This document shows, piece after piece, positions 8,258-16,398 of a stretch of DNA of 64,000 bases. The notes beneath the pieces were generated by a model. The model did not search any database, was not told the DNA's origin, and saw nothing but the letters and a program-made list of their open reading frames with translations. The stretch spans positions 1 through 64,000 of the forward strand of contig NZ_JAATVV010000013.1 in assembly GCF_013184775.1 (NCBI RefSeq), written 5' to 3'. The translations under genes and the position numbers were made by a program. This stretch comes from Martelella sp. HB161492 (GTDB taxonomy: Bacteria > Pseudomonadota > Alphaproteobacteria > Rhizobiales > Rhizobiaceae). Within the stretch, counting starts at the first letter, position 1, and each line of letters starts with the position of its first letter.

Positions 8258-9024
8258 ATTTTGCGACCGTCAACGGCATCTCCCTGCGCTACGACCTTCG
8301 GCCGGGCGATGGCGTTCCGCTTGTGCTTCTGCATGAAATGGGCGGGGCAATCGAAAGCTTCGATCTGGTCGTGAGGGCCTTGCCGGGGCGCACCGTGCTC
8401 CGGCTCGATCTGCGCGGCTTCGGCCTTTCCGAAAAGCCGGCCGGACCGCTGTCGATGGAGAATTTCGTCGATGACGTGATCGCATTGATGGATCATCTTG
8501 ATATCGCCGCAGCGCATCTTGCCGGATGCGCCGTTGGCGGTGGTGTCGCACTTGCAGCGGCGGCGCGGCTTGGCGGCCGCGCTGCGTCACTGACGGCGAT
8601 GGCGCCAGCGACGGGGGTTCCGCCGGAACGCCGCGACGGCTTGCTGAAACTGGCCGACATGCTGGAAGAAAACGGGGTGCGCGGCTTTCTCGAGGCCGAT
8701 ACGATCCCGAAAGCCTGGCCGGGCGATCATTTCGACCGGGGCAGCGAAGGCTTTGCCATTTTTCTGGCGACCCAGCTCGGGACATCGCCGGCCACCCTTG
8801 CCAGGACCTATCGCATGCTCGCAGACCTCGATCTTGCGCCGGCTTTCGCCGCGATTACCTGTCCGACGACACTCATCGCCGGGCAATATGACATCGCCCG
8901 CCCGCCGGTGCTCATTGAAACCATTGCCCGGCAGATACCGGGAGCGCGTGCTGTCACCGTTGCGAGCGGACATTTCATGGCGCTGCAAAATCCGGACATC
9001 GTTGCCGGACTTCTCGTCCCCTAA
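8254..9024 (+). CDS. alpha/beta-hydrolase-fold protein, PcaD-like, nucleophile replaced
   Basis: A 256-residue alpha/beta-hydrolase most like 3-oxoadipate enol-lactonases. It shows LLHEMGG (oxyanion-hole region, about 25-31), LDLRGFGLSEKP (about 51-62) and a late acid/His region (ITCPTTLIAGQYD and SGHFMAL). The nucleophile elbow, normally G-x-S-x-G, reads GCAVG (residues 91-95): alanine A93 replaces serine and a cysteine, C92, sits beside it. It may therefore use another mechanism or act as a non-hydrolytic protein. E. coli RutD has a comparable GHALG elbow, as I recall it. The start at 8254 makes an ATGA overlap with the FAH gene. An upstream in-frame extension to 8092 is antisense-like noise. 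Confidence 0.83.
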   Translation: MNFATVNGISLRYDLRPGDGVPLVLLHEMGGAIESFDLVVRALPGRTVLRLDLRGFGLSEKPAGPLSMENFVDDVIALMDHLDIAAAHLAGCAVGGGVALAAAARLGGRAASLTAMAPATGVPPERRDGLLKLADMLEENGVRGFLEADTIPKAWPGDHFDRGSEGFAIFLATQLGTSPATLARTYRMLADLDLAPAFAAITCPTTLIAGQYDIARPPVLIETIARQIPGARAVTVASGHFMALQNPDIVAGLLVP

Positions 9025-9635
9025 ACTGCTTTTGCCACCGCCGGAAAGGCTGTTGCCGTCATCGACGGTCGGCGCGCGGCTTCGGCGTGCCAGCGGGCGA
9101 CCGCCGGTGCATCGTCGCGCCAGGAGATCGCCGGGAAGCGGAAGTCGAGATAGGCAAGCAGCACGGCAAAGCAGATATCGCCGGCATCGAAGCGGGCGTC
9201 GGCGAGACGCGGTTCCATCCACAAAATGCCGCGCCGGATCGCAGCGATAAAGCCCTCGCGGTGTTCTGCCGTGTCGGTGTTCTGGACCCGGAACTGCTCG
9301 TCGAGAATGCGCACCGCCTTGTCGGTCATGGCATTCGCCATGGCGTGGCGGGTGAGGCATTCCCGTCGTCCGGCGCCGGTCGGAATGAGCGGACGGTCCG
9401 ACTGGCTCTCGAGGAATTCGAGAATGACGAAACTGTCGAAGATCATCTCGCCGTCAGCGACAAGGGCCGGTATCATCCCGACGGGATTGACCGGCAGCAG
9501 CTCCGGCGCCGGGGTCATCGGCGTGGTCACCACGTCGATGCGTGTCAGCCTGCCGGCAAGACCGAGTTCGTGGGCGGCGACCAGCACCTTGGCGACGAAG
9601 GGCGAGCGGGGGGAGGAATAAAGCTGCCAGGACAT
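9021..9635 (-). CDS. glutathione S-transferase family protein
   Basis: A 204-residue GST. The thioredoxin-like N-domain begins YSSPRSPFVAKV, with serines in the glutathione-activating position. It contains the cis-proline segment GMIPAL and the FDSFVILEFLE helix. An all-helical C-domain follows. In aromatic pathways GSTs of this size isomerise maleyl intermediates or cleave ethers, so a role beside the FAH-family enzyme is plausible. I start at 9635, where AAGGG lies a proper distance upstream. The reading frame continues to 9806 but that stretch overlaps the promoter side of the divergent MBL gene. It is convergent with the hydrolase gene, overlapping it by 4 bp. Confidence 0.85.
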   Translation of the reverse strand: MSWQLYSSPRSPFVAKVLVAAHELGLAGRLTRIDVVTTPMTPAPELLPVNPVGMIPALVADGEMIFDSFVILEFLESQSDRPLIPTGAGRRECLTRHAMANAMTDKAVRILDEQFRVQNTDTAEHREGFIAAIRRGILWMEPRLADARFDAGDICFAVLLAYLDFRFPAISWRDDAPAVARWHAEAARRPSMTATAFPAVAKAV

Positions 9636-9804
9636 GGAGAGCCCTTGTGGATGATATCTGCGGATGTCCACCAGTTTAAGGTCAAGACCGCCCCGGCGGA
9701 AGAGCCGGAACGGCATGCCGGACGGAAGAACAAGAACCCTTCCACCTGAGGCCAAGACCGGTTCGCCCCGCCGCGTCAGTTTCATGAAAATGGAGGAAAA
9801 ATTC

Positions 9805-10686
9805 ATGATGCATCATCGCCGGATCGGCGCAGCCGACGTCTATAATATTACCGAGATCATCGGTCCGACCCATGATCCGGCGGTCATTTACCCGGCACTT
9901 CCGGCGCACGAATTTGCAGCCCTTGCCGAAAAGCTTCAGCCCGCCCATTACGCCCCCGGCAACGGACGGCTGATCATCGGCATCCAGATCTGGCTTGTCC
10001 GGCTCGGCAACGACGTGATCGTCATCGATACCGGCATCGGCAATCGCAAGCCGCGCGGCCTGCCGCGCTTCGACCGGCTCAACACGCTGGTTCTCGCCTG
10101 GATGGAGGCGGCGGGGGCGGCCCGCGACAGGGTCACCATGGTGATCAACACCCATCTCCACGGCGATCATGTCGGCTGGAACACCATGGTTGATGGTGAC
10201 GGCTACGTGCCGACCTTTGCCAATGCCCGCTATCTGATGCCGCGCCTAGATTACGACTGGTGGCACCCGCGTTTCGTTGCCGCAAACGGCGTGGGCGAGA
10301 CCGAGGCCTTCACCGATGCGGTGATGCCGCTGGTGGATGCCGGACGGGTGGAATTCTACGACGCGGGCATGGAATTCGCACCCGGCCTCGTCGCCCGCGC
10401 CGCCTACGGCCACACGCCGGGCCAGATGCGCATCGACCTTGAAAGCCAGGGCGCGCGTGGCGTCTTTTCCGCCGATATCTTCCATTCGCCGCTGCAGATC
10501 CTGAGGCCCGATATCAACACGGCAATCGACGTTCTGCCCGAGGTGGCGCGCGAAACCCGCGCCGCCTTCCTCGCCGAAATGGCCGACAGCGGCACGCTGG
10601 TCATGCCCTGCCATTTCGGCGCTCCCCATTGCGTACGGATAACACGCGAAGGCGATGGCTATGGCTTTGTTGCAGGCGAGGGCTGA
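9805..10686 (+). CDS. metallo-beta-lactamase-fold hydrolase
   Basis: A 293-residue MBL-fold protein. The metal motif H-x-H-x-D-H is THLHGDH (H117, H119, D121, H122). Later ligands are visible in GHTPGQ, SADIFHS and the terminal HFGAPH. The overall pattern resembles lactonases and quorum-quenching-like MBL proteins rather than true beta-lactamases. The ATG at 9805 is chosen because GGAGG lies 8 nt upstream, and the reading frame upstream of it is not needed. It overlaps the next gene by 32 bp, so the two are co-translated. In the pathway it could open a lactone or hydrolyse a thioester. Confidence 0.85.
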   Translation: MMHHRRIGAADVYNITEIIGPTHDPAVIYPALPAHEFAALAEKLQPAHYAPGNGRLIIGIQIWLVRLGNDVIVIDTGIGNRKPRGLPRFDRLNTLVLAWMEAAGAARDRVTMVINTHLHGDHVGWNTMVDGDGYVPTFANARYLMPRLDYDWWHPRFVAANGVGETEAFTDAVMPLVDAGRVEFYDAGMEFAPGLVARAAYGHTPGQMRIDLESQGARGVFSADIFHSPLQILRPDINTAIDVLPEVARETRAAFLAEMADSGTLVMPCHFGAPHCVRITREGDGYGFVAGEG

Positions 10687-11455
10687 GACCGGCGATGGCG
10701 CGCTGATCGCCTTCCGTCACAGGCCGGGGCCCGGTCCGCTTGTCGTGTTCTGTCATCCGCATACCGGGCAGATGGCATCCTTCATGCCGCTGCTCGACGT
10801 CTGGAAAGGCAATGCGCTGGTCTTCGACCGGCGCGGCTATGGCCTGTCGACACGGGGGAAAGACCCGATGATAACCCAGGACGCGGATCTGGCGCTGCTT
10901 CTCGACCGACTCGGCATCGAGGCCGCAGTGCTGATCGGCGTTGCCGCCGGCGGTGCTCAGGCGGCAGGCCTTGCGGTCACGGCGCCTGAACGGGTCCTGG
11001 CGCTTGGCCTTGTTTCATCCTTTATCGGTCTGCCGCAAAGCGTCTGGCTGGAGGCGACGGGCGAGGCGCGGCCTGAGGGCGATGCCGCCCGGCGGGAACT
11101 CACCGCAGGCTTCCGCGCCGGGCCGCATTTTGCCGACTGGGCGGGGATCGCGGCGGAAAATGTCTCGGCCGGCGCCGGGGAGCCGCCGCAGCCGGTCACG
11201 GTTGATGTCGGGGCTCTGTCAGAATTTTCGCCGCTCATGCTGGCAACCGGCGAAGATGACCGGCTCTTCACACCGGCCATGCTTACCCATGCGAGCGGGC
11301 TGCTGCCTGAGGCGGAAACCCATGTCTTCGCAGGCGTCGCCCATGCGCCGCATGTTGAAAACCCGGCGGTCTTTGCGACCTGGACGGACCGGCTCGTCAG
11401 TCGCGCGTCAGCGTATCGTCCTCGCCCTCCGGCAGGCCGACATCGGCCTCATTGA
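10655..11455 (+). CDS. alpha/beta-hydrolase-fold protein, nucleophile replaced
   Basis: A 266-residue alpha/beta-hydrolase fold protein: LVVFCHPHTG (about 29-38), LVFDRRGYGLS (about 55-65), and a C-terminal His in GVAHAPHVENP. The nucleophile elbow reads GVAAG (residues 95-99), giving alanine A97 in place of serine with no neighbouring cysteine. This is the second protein of the locus with this loss, after the one at 8254-9024, and the two are not close copies. The gene begins 32 bp inside the MBL-fold gene. Its last 59 bp overlap the convergent CMD-family gene, so the C-terminal tail may not be conserved. Confidence 0.78.
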   Translation: MAMALLQARAETGDGALIAFRHRPGPGPLVVFCHPHTGQMASFMPLLDVWKGNALVFDRRGYGLSTRGKDPMITQDADLALLLDRLGIEAAVLIGVAAGGAQAAGLAVTAPERVLALGLVSSFIGLPQSVWLEATGEARPEGDAARRELTAGFRAGPHFADWAGIAAENVSAGAGEPPQPVTVDVGALSEFSPLMLATGEDDRLFTPAMLTHASGLLPEAETHVFAGVAHAPHVENPAVFATWTDRLVSRASAYRPRPPAGRHRPH

Positions 11456-11966
11456 GGATCATCGCGATCATCGAATAAAGACCGCAGAAGGCGATGAGAT
11501 CGACGATCTCCGCCTCGCTCATCACGGCCTTGAGGGCCTTCAGCACCGGTTCCGGCGTCGGCGTTCCGGCAGCGAGCGCGCTGACATAGGCATGCACGCG
11601 AACAAGGCGTTCATCGAGGCCTTCGGGAAGACGTTTTCCGTTGATGGCGGCAATCTGTGCGGGGGAAAATTCGCCGGCCGCCAGCGCCCGCCGGCGATGC
11701 GTCCACCAGGCATAACGGGCGCCGGATTTTCGGGCGAGGATCAGTACAGCAAGGCGGCGGGTGCGGCTGTCGAGATGCGATCCACCACCATTGAAATGGT
11801 CGAGCAGGTCCATGACCTTCGCGCCGGTCGCGGGCGATTTCAGCAGCATGTTGAAGGGACCGCCGATCCCGTCCGCCGAAACGCCAAGCGCCCGGTCGGC
11901 GAGTGCTTTCGCCGCGCCTTCCTGCGCGTCATAGGTTTCAATCTCGAAGCGCATGAAAAACCTCAC
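11397..11966 (-). CDS. carboxymuconolactone decarboxylase (CMD/AhpD-like) family protein
   Basis: A 189-residue single-domain CMD/AhpD-fold protein. The core helix pair is DSRTRRLAVLILARKSGARYAWWTHRRRALAAGEFS, in which WTH takes the place of the usual EW-x2-H and no CxxC is present. It therefore lacks the redox cysteines of AhpD peroxidases and looks like the decarboxylase-type branch. It lies downstream of dctP on the same strand but behind an apparent terminator. The final bases overlap the convergent alpha/beta-hydrolase gene. The exact reaction is unknown. Small CMD proteins are common in aromatic catabolic loci. Confidence 0.78.
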   Translation of the reverse strand: MRFFMRFEIETYDAQEGAAKALADRALGVSADGIGGPFNMLLKSPATGAKVMDLLDHFNGGGSHLDSRTRRLAVLILARKSGARYAWWTHRRRALAAGEFSPAQIAAINGKRLPEGLDERLVRVHAYVSALAAGTPTPEPVLKALKAVMSEAEIVDLIAFCGLYSMIAMILNEADVGLPEGEDDTLTRD

Positions 11967-11993
11967 TAAAAAGGCCGGGCATCACGCCCGGCC
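11966..11993 (-). terminator. intrinsic terminator after dctP
   Basis: On the minus strand GGCCGGGC and GCCCGGCC enclose a 5-nt loop and are followed by TTTTT. It lies just after the DctP stop and just before the CMD gene, so it should limit read-through into that gene. Confidence 0.7.
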
Positions 11994-12017
11994 CCGGATG
12001 ACCCGATCACGATAGCA

Positions 12018-13013
12018 CTATTTGCCGCCCTCCGCCGCGATCGCCTTTTCGATCGCCGCGACATAGTCGGCGTTTTCAGGCGCACTGGCGAGGAAGGCAT
12101 CGCGCCCGGCGTCGATGCCCCTGGCAAGCGCCTTCACCTCGTCGGGCGTTGCCACCTTCACCTCAACCCCCTGCATGGCGCCGATCTGATTGTTCTCCTC
12201 GTCGCGCAGATAGGCTGCCGCCCATTTCGAGGTTTCGTAGCCGGAATTGTCGTCGATCACCTTCTTCAGGTCATCGGGCAATTTGGCATAGAAATCCTTG
12301 TTCATCACGGTGATGGTGAGGCCGCCGCCAAAGGGCGCCTCGTAGACTTCCTTGACGAGCTCGTTGACGCCAAAGTCAAAGACCGAGCCCGCCGTGGTCA
12401 TCAGCCCCTGGACTGCCCCCTTGGATACGGCCTGATAATATTCGGAAACCTTCAGCGCCACCGGAACGCCGCCGAGGCCTTCAACGACCTTGGCGCGGAT
12501 CTGGCTGCCGAGACCGAGCTTTACGCCATCGAGATGGGTGGGATCGGCAAGCGGCTCGTGCAGGAAGAAGGAGTTGTTGTTGACCACCTGGACCCAGAGC
12601 AGCCGGACATCGTCGATCTTGCCAAGTGCGCCGCTTTCATAAGCGTTCCAGAGAGCCCCCGAGACCGGTTCCGGATCTTCGTAAAGGCCCGGAACACCGA
12701 CGGCGTTCAGACCGGCAAAGCGTGCGCCATAGATGCTCGGAATATCCCAGGCGACATCGGCGATGCCCTGCTGAACCCGGTTGACTGCATCGCCTATCTT
12801 GGCGAGCGATCCATCGCAATAGAGCTTGTAATCGATCCGGCCGCCGGACTGTTCCTTGATCTTTTCCGCCCAGACATCCAGATAGTTGTTGCAGACATTG
12901 CCCGACGACGATGCGCCGGCGGCGATCTTCATCGTATAGTCTGCGGCCTGCGCCCCTGAAGACGCGAGCAGCGCAAATGCGGCACCCGCCATCCATTTCA
13001 TCATTGCTTTCAT
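12018..13013 (-). CDS. dctP: TRAP transporter substrate-binding protein DctP
   Basis: A 331-residue periplasmic binding protein with a Sec signal peptide (MKAMMKWM, hydrophobic core, cleavage near AQA-AD, about residue 23). It has the DctP fold, with the long helix region SEYYQAVSKGAVQG and the GGLTITVMNKDFYAKLP segment. TRAP systems import carboxylates with a sodium gradient. The only membrane partner in the window is the fused DctQM protein 4.8 kb away, beyond catabolic genes. I start at 13013, where GGAGGAG is ideally spaced. The longer frame to 13244 would run across the promoter. A copy of the regulon motif lies 72 nt upstream, nearly the same distance as for DctQM. Confidence 0.9.
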   Translation of the reverse strand: MKAMMKWMAGAAFALLASSGAQAADYTMKIAAGASSSGNVCNNYLDVWAEKIKEQSGGRIDYKLYCDGSLAKIGDAVNRVQQGIADVAWDIPSIYGARFAGLNAVGVPGLYEDPEPVSGALWNAYESGALGKIDDVRLLWVQVVNNNSFFLHEPLADPTHLDGVKLGLGSQIRAKVVEGLGGVPVALKVSEYYQAVSKGAVQGLMTTAGSVFDFGVNELVKEVYEAPFGGGLTITVMNKDFYAKLPDDLKKVIDDNSGYETSKWAAAYLRDEENNQIGAMQGVEVKVATPDEVKALARGIDAGRDAFLASAPENADYVAAIEKAIAAEGGK

Positions 13014-13085
13014 GAACTCCTCCCTGATTTCCGAAAACAAAGCTTGAACCCTGGTCGCCAACAATGAGAATGCGGGCGCCTCCTG

Positions 13086-13114
13086 TCTTGTCATGGAGTC
13101 GCCTACCTCTGGCT
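13086..13114 (-). promoter_or_regulatory. regulon motif copy 3 (dctP)
   Basis: On the minus strand: AGCCAGAGGTA, GGCGACTC, CATGACAAGA. It ends 72 nt before the dctP ATG. The distal part shares CAAGA with copies 2 and 6. Confidence 0.6.
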
Positions 13115-13242
13115 TGGCGCGGGAGCAAGTGGCCAGCGATAGGGCCTGGTCGAAAACGCAAGGCTTTGTCGTCTGCGGGACCAAAAGCAGAGGCGGAGGC
13201 AGGCTAGTCTCGCCGCGACGACCCAATGGAGGAGATTTAAGC

Positions 13243-13998
13243 ATGACCGACGAGGCTCTTTTTCACCGGCTGGAGAAAGCACTCGGCATCGCCCATCCGG
13301 CGCTTGCCGTGGTTGCCGAGATGGATCCGCCGCTGGCGGCAGAATTCACGGCCATGGCCGAGGCGATTGCCGATGCGAATGCGCTTTCGAAGAAGGATCA
13401 GGCGCTGATCCAGATCGCCATCAACGCGACGGTCGTTCATCTCAATGCCGACATGCTGCGTGCCCATATCGCCACAGCGCTTGCCGAAGGAGCGACCGCT
13501 GGCGAGATCCGCGAGGTGCTCGAACTCACCTCCGTGCTCGGCATTCACGGCACCATTCCCGGCATGCTGATCCTTTCCGAGGATGAGGGTGGCCTCGAGA
13601 CGATCCGCGAGACCGCCGATCCCGCGCGCAAGGCCAGCGCAAAGGCCGCGCATGCGGCCTTCGAGGCAAAGCGCGGCCCACTCACGCCCGCCTGGCAGAC
13701 GATGACCTATTTCGCTCCGGAACTCGTCACCGCCTATGCCGGCTTTTCCGGCGTGCCATGGTCGACCTCGCATCTTCCGGCGAAGATGAAGGAACTCGTC
13801 TATATCGCCATCGATCTCCTGCCCCAGCATGTCCACATGGAGGGAACGCGGGTGCATGTGCGCAAGGCGCGGGAAAAGGGCGCGAGCGATGCCGAGATCA
13901 TCTCTGTGGTGCGGATGATCGCGCTGATGGGCGTCCAGACCCATATGCTGGCCCTTCCGATCCTGAAGGAGGAGCTGGAAAAGGCCGGGCGCGGGTGA
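13243..13998 (+). CDS. tandem carboxymuconolactone decarboxylase-like protein
   Basis: A 251-residue protein with two CMD-type helical domains: one around residues 40-115 (QALIQIAINATVVH, then RAHIATALAEGAT with the GEIREVLEL helix) and one around residues 170-245 (KMKELVYIAID, RVHVRKAREKGAS, DAEIISVVRMIAL). The helix repeat is clear but the redox CxxC pairs of peroxidase relatives are absent. Family members decarboxylate lactones or serve as ancillary catabolic proteins. The ATG at 13243 has GGAGGAG upstream. The open frame from 13093 crosses the dctP promoter. It is divergent from dctP and is the only plus-strand gene before the convergent dehydrogenase. Confidence 0.8.
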   Translation: MTDEALFHRLEKALGIAHPALAVVAEMDPPLAAEFTAMAEAIADANALSKKDQALIQIAINATVVHLNADMLRAHIATALAEGATAGEIREVLELTSVLGIHGTIPGMLILSEDEGGLETIRETADPARKASAKAAHAAFEAKRGPLTPAWQTMTYFAPELVTAYAGFSGVPWSTSHLPAKMKELVYIAIDLLPQHVHMEGTRVHVRKAREKGASDAEIISVVRMIALMGVQTHMLALPILKEELEKAGRG

Positions 13999-14008
13999 GC
14001 GGCAGGCA

Positions 14009-14962
14009 TCAGAAATCGAGGACGCGGACCGGATTTCCGTCGATGAAGGCGAGAATGTTCTCGATCGACTGGCGATAGAACATGCCCATGCATTCCTGCG
14101 TCGCGTAGCCGAGATGAGGTGTCAGCGTCACATTTTGAAGGCGGCGGAAGGGATGGTCCGCAGGAAGGGGTTCCTCCTCGAAGACATCGAGCGCGGCGCG
14201 GATGCGCCCCGCCGTAAGAGCTTCGAGCAGGGCCGGCCCGTCCACTAGCGCTGCCCGCGCCGTGTTGAGGATAAGCGCGCCCGGTTTCATCAAAGCGAGT
14301 TCGCCCCGGCCGATCATGCCGCGGGTCTGTGGCGTCAGGGGAAGGTTGAGTGACACGATATCGCTCTGCGCCATCAGTTCGTCGCGCGAAACCGCCGTTA
14401 TGTCACGGGCGGCGGCCTCGGCCCGATCGAGGCTGCGCGACCAGGCAAGCACCTTCATATCGGCGGCAAGCGCCATGCGTGCCAGGCGTCCCCCGATCCG
14501 GCCAGGACCGAGGATGCCGAGTGTCCGGCCGGAAAGCCGCCGGCCAAGTCCCGTCTGCTCCATGAAGCCGCCACGGGCGATCGCCGCCGCACCATCAACG
14601 ATGCCGCGTTCGGCGGCGATCATCAGGCCGAAGGCGAATTCGGCGGTTTCCTCGGGATGATAATCGCCGGACCAGCAGACGGTGACGCCGCGCTCGCGCA
14701 GTGTGGCGATATCGAAATGGCGGACCGTGGCCCCGGTCTGGGCGACAAGCTTCAGCCGGTCGAGCGACAACAGCGTTCTGCGGTCGAAGACGCTGCGCTC
14801 GCGCAGCGGCACGATGACATCGCTTTGAGAAAGTGCCGCTGCCAGCGCGTCGCCGGCAAGAGCGGTGCGATGGATGATCACGTCAGCCCGCTGTCGCAAT
14901 TCGCTCCAGTCAGCGGCGCTCTCGGCAATATCCGCCCAGTCGTCGAGTACATCGATGCGCAT
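14009..14962 (-). CDS. D-2-hydroxyacid dehydrogenase family protein
   Basis: A 317-residue NAD-dependent D-isomer 2-hydroxyacid dehydrogenase. The Rossmann motif is LGPGRIGGRLA, followed by the substrate-binding Arg in NTARAALVD, Glu in DVFEEEPLP and the catalytic His in LTPHLGY. It resembles phosphoglycerate dehydrogenase-like proteins but lacks the regulatory C-terminal domains, so serine synthesis is unlikely. It would interconvert a 2-hydroxy acid and a 2-oxo acid. The start at 14962 follows GGCGGAGG. The frame is open to 15226 but that stretch overlaps the SDR gene on the other strand. A fifth, weaker copy of the regulon motif lies 48 nt upstream. Confidence 0.87.
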   Translation of the reverse strand: MRIDVLDDWADIAESAADWSELRQRADVIIHRTALAGDALAAALSQSDVIVPLRERSVFDRRTLLSLDRLKLVAQTGATVRHFDIATLRERGVTVCWSGDYHPEETAEFAFGLMIAAERGIVDGAAAIARGGFMEQTGLGRRLSGRTLGILGPGRIGGRLARMALAADMKVLAWSRSLDRAEAAARDITAVSRDELMAQSDIVSLNLPLTPQTRGMIGRGELALMKPGALILNTARAALVDGPALLEALTAGRIRAALDVFEEEPLPADHPFRRLQNVTLTPHLGYATQECMGMFYRQSIENILAFIDGNPVRVLDF

Positions 14963-15010
14963 GGCTTTTCCTCCGCCTTTCCAATTGAGTAGCGTGGGGC
15001 AGGCGGGGTC

Positions 15011-15039
15011 GCTTGATCGCTTGTCGCCATTCTTTTGCT
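15011..15039 (-). promoter_or_regulatory. regulon motif copy 5 (2-hydroxyacid dehydrogenase), degenerate
   Basis: On the minus strand: AGCAAAAGAAT, GGCGACAA, GCGATCAAGC. The core matches six of eight bases but the flanks agree well with copy 2 (AAAA and GATCAAG). It ends 48 nt from the ATG. Confidence 0.45.
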
Positions 15040-15122
15040 CAGGACGCGAAACCTTCGCCGTGGCTCTGGACATCGCACGCTCCCGCCCGCGAGGGTCAAA
15101 AAAACAGTGAGCGAGGAGCGAC

Positions 15123-15875
15123 ATGCGATTTGAAGGAAAGACCGCCATCGTCACGGCGGCAGCATCAGGCATATGCAGGGCGACGGCGTTGCGGCTCGCG
15201 CGCGAAGGCGCGAAGGTTGCGGCCATCGACGTTTCACCGGCGGTCGAGGAGACGGTTGCGCAAATCCGGGCATCGGGCGGCAGCGCCGAGGCCTATATCC
15301 TCGATGTCACCGACCGTTCTCATCTTGCCGAAACCCTCGACAGGGCCGAGGCCAGGCTCGGGCCTTGTGATGTCCTGGTCAACGGCGTCGGCCGTTCCTC
15401 CGTCGGCAAGGGCGGCGGCGAGTTCTGCGACAGCAATCCGGAAGACTGGGCCGAGGTGCTCGATCTCTCGCTGACCTCGCAGATGCTGATCTGCCGGCGT
15501 ATCGTTCCCGGCATGAGGACACGCGGCTACGGAAGGGTGGTCAATATCTCCTCGGTGAGCTGGCTGATGCCGACACCGCGCTTTGCCGATTACGCCGCCG
15601 CCAAGGCCGGCGTGGTCGGCTTCACCCGGGTCCTGGCGATCGAGGTGGCGCGTCACGGCGTCACGGTCAACGCCGTCTCGCCCGGGCCGATCGAGACCGC
15701 AGCCACGGCGAAGCATCCGCCGGAAACCCGCGCCCGCGTCGAGGCGACCATTCCGATGGGCCATTACGGCGAGCCGGAGGATGTCGCCGCGGCGATCCTG
15801 TTCCTCGCCTCGGACGAGGCCCGTTTCATCACCGCGCAGAATATTGTCGTCGGCGGCGGGCGGGGGATCGTCTGA
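15123..15875 (+). CDS. short-chain dehydrogenase/reductase
   Basis: A 250-residue classical SDR. The catalytic Ser-Tyr-Lys set is present (S143/S144, Y157, K161 in ADYAAAKAG), as are the NNAG-equivalent VNGVG and the PG motif SPGPIETAA. The nucleotide-binding TGxxxGxG motif is degenerate: residues 11-18 read TAAASGIC, so the first glycine is alanine and the last is cysteine. It may prefer an unusual cofactor orientation or work slowly. It is first in a plus-strand group with the SnoaL-like, oxocamphor-hydrolase-like and flavin-reductase genes. Its stop and the next ATG share one base (TGATG). Confidence 0.87.
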   Translation: MRFEGKTAIVTAAASGICRATALRLAREGAKVAAIDVSPAVEETVAQIRASGGSAEAYILDVTDRSHLAETLDRAEARLGPCDVLVNGVGRSSVGKGGGEFCDSNPEDWAEVLDLSLTSQMLICRRIVPGMRTRGYGRVVNISSVSWLMPTPRFADYAAAKAGVVGFTRVLAIEVARHGVTVNAVSPGPIETAATAKHPPETRARVEATIPMGHYGEPEDVAAAILFLASDEARFITAQNIVVGGGRGIV

Positions 15876-16387
15876 TGCGCTACATTCCTGTTCAGGCCTG
15901 GGCAAGCCGTGCCGGACTGCTCACCTTGCCACCGCGCCAGCCGGTCACTCCGGATGGTGTTGCGGTGCGTCTTGCGATCGGCGAGCTCTTCGCGCGCTAC
16001 GGGATCGCCCATGACGAGGTTGACCACGCGGCGATGGTTGAGCTTTTTGCAGAAGATGCGGAGCTGAAGGTTTCCATTGCCGGGCCGCCTTTCGAAACCC
16101 ATCACGGCGCGGCGGCGATTGCCGCCAATTTCGGCCGGGTTGCGGCGACCCAGAGCGATCAGCGCCGCCATGCCATCACCAATATCGAAACGGCCGTCAT
16201 CGAATCCGGACGGGCGCAATGCCGCGCCTATGGCATCGTTTCGGCCGCCGATGCCGAAGGCATCCGCCTCGTCGTTTCCTGCGCCTATGAGGCCGAATGC
16301 CGGCTCGGGGGCGATGGCCTCTGGCGTTTTTCAAAGCTGTGGATCGGGATGGATACCTATCGGGGCCATGCCCCCGGAACGGACTGA
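15875..16387 (+). CDS. SnoaL-like / NTF2-fold protein
   Basis: A 170-residue protein with the NTF2-like cone fold seen in SnoaL-type cyclases, ketosteroid isomerases and small dioxygenase subunits: helix AIGELFARYGIAHDEVD, then FAEDAELKVS, HHGAAAIAANF and a C-terminal strand set ending WRFSKLWIGMD. A Tyr/His/Asp-lined pocket is suggested by YGIAHDEVDH but active residues cannot be fixed. It is coupled to the SDR gene (TGATG) and 11 nt from the oxocamphor-hydrolase-like gene. A dehydratase, cyclase or isomerase acting on the same ring is a reasonable guess. Confidence 0.75.
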   Translation: MRYIPVQAWASRAGLLTLPPRQPVTPDGVAVRLAIGELFARYGIAHDEVDHAAMVELFAEDAELKVSIAGPPFETHHGAAAIAANFGRVAATQSDQRRHAITNIETAVIESGRAQCRAYGIVSAADAEGIRLVVSCAYEAECRLGGDGLWRFSKLWIGMDTYRGHAPGTD

Positions 16388-16398
16388 GGGAGGACAAT

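Noticed and set aside
9805-10686. Reading the MBL-fold protein as a quorum-quenching AHL lactonase
   Set aside because: Only the general H-x-H-x-D-H fold is seen, and it lies in the catabolic locus 29 kb from luxI.
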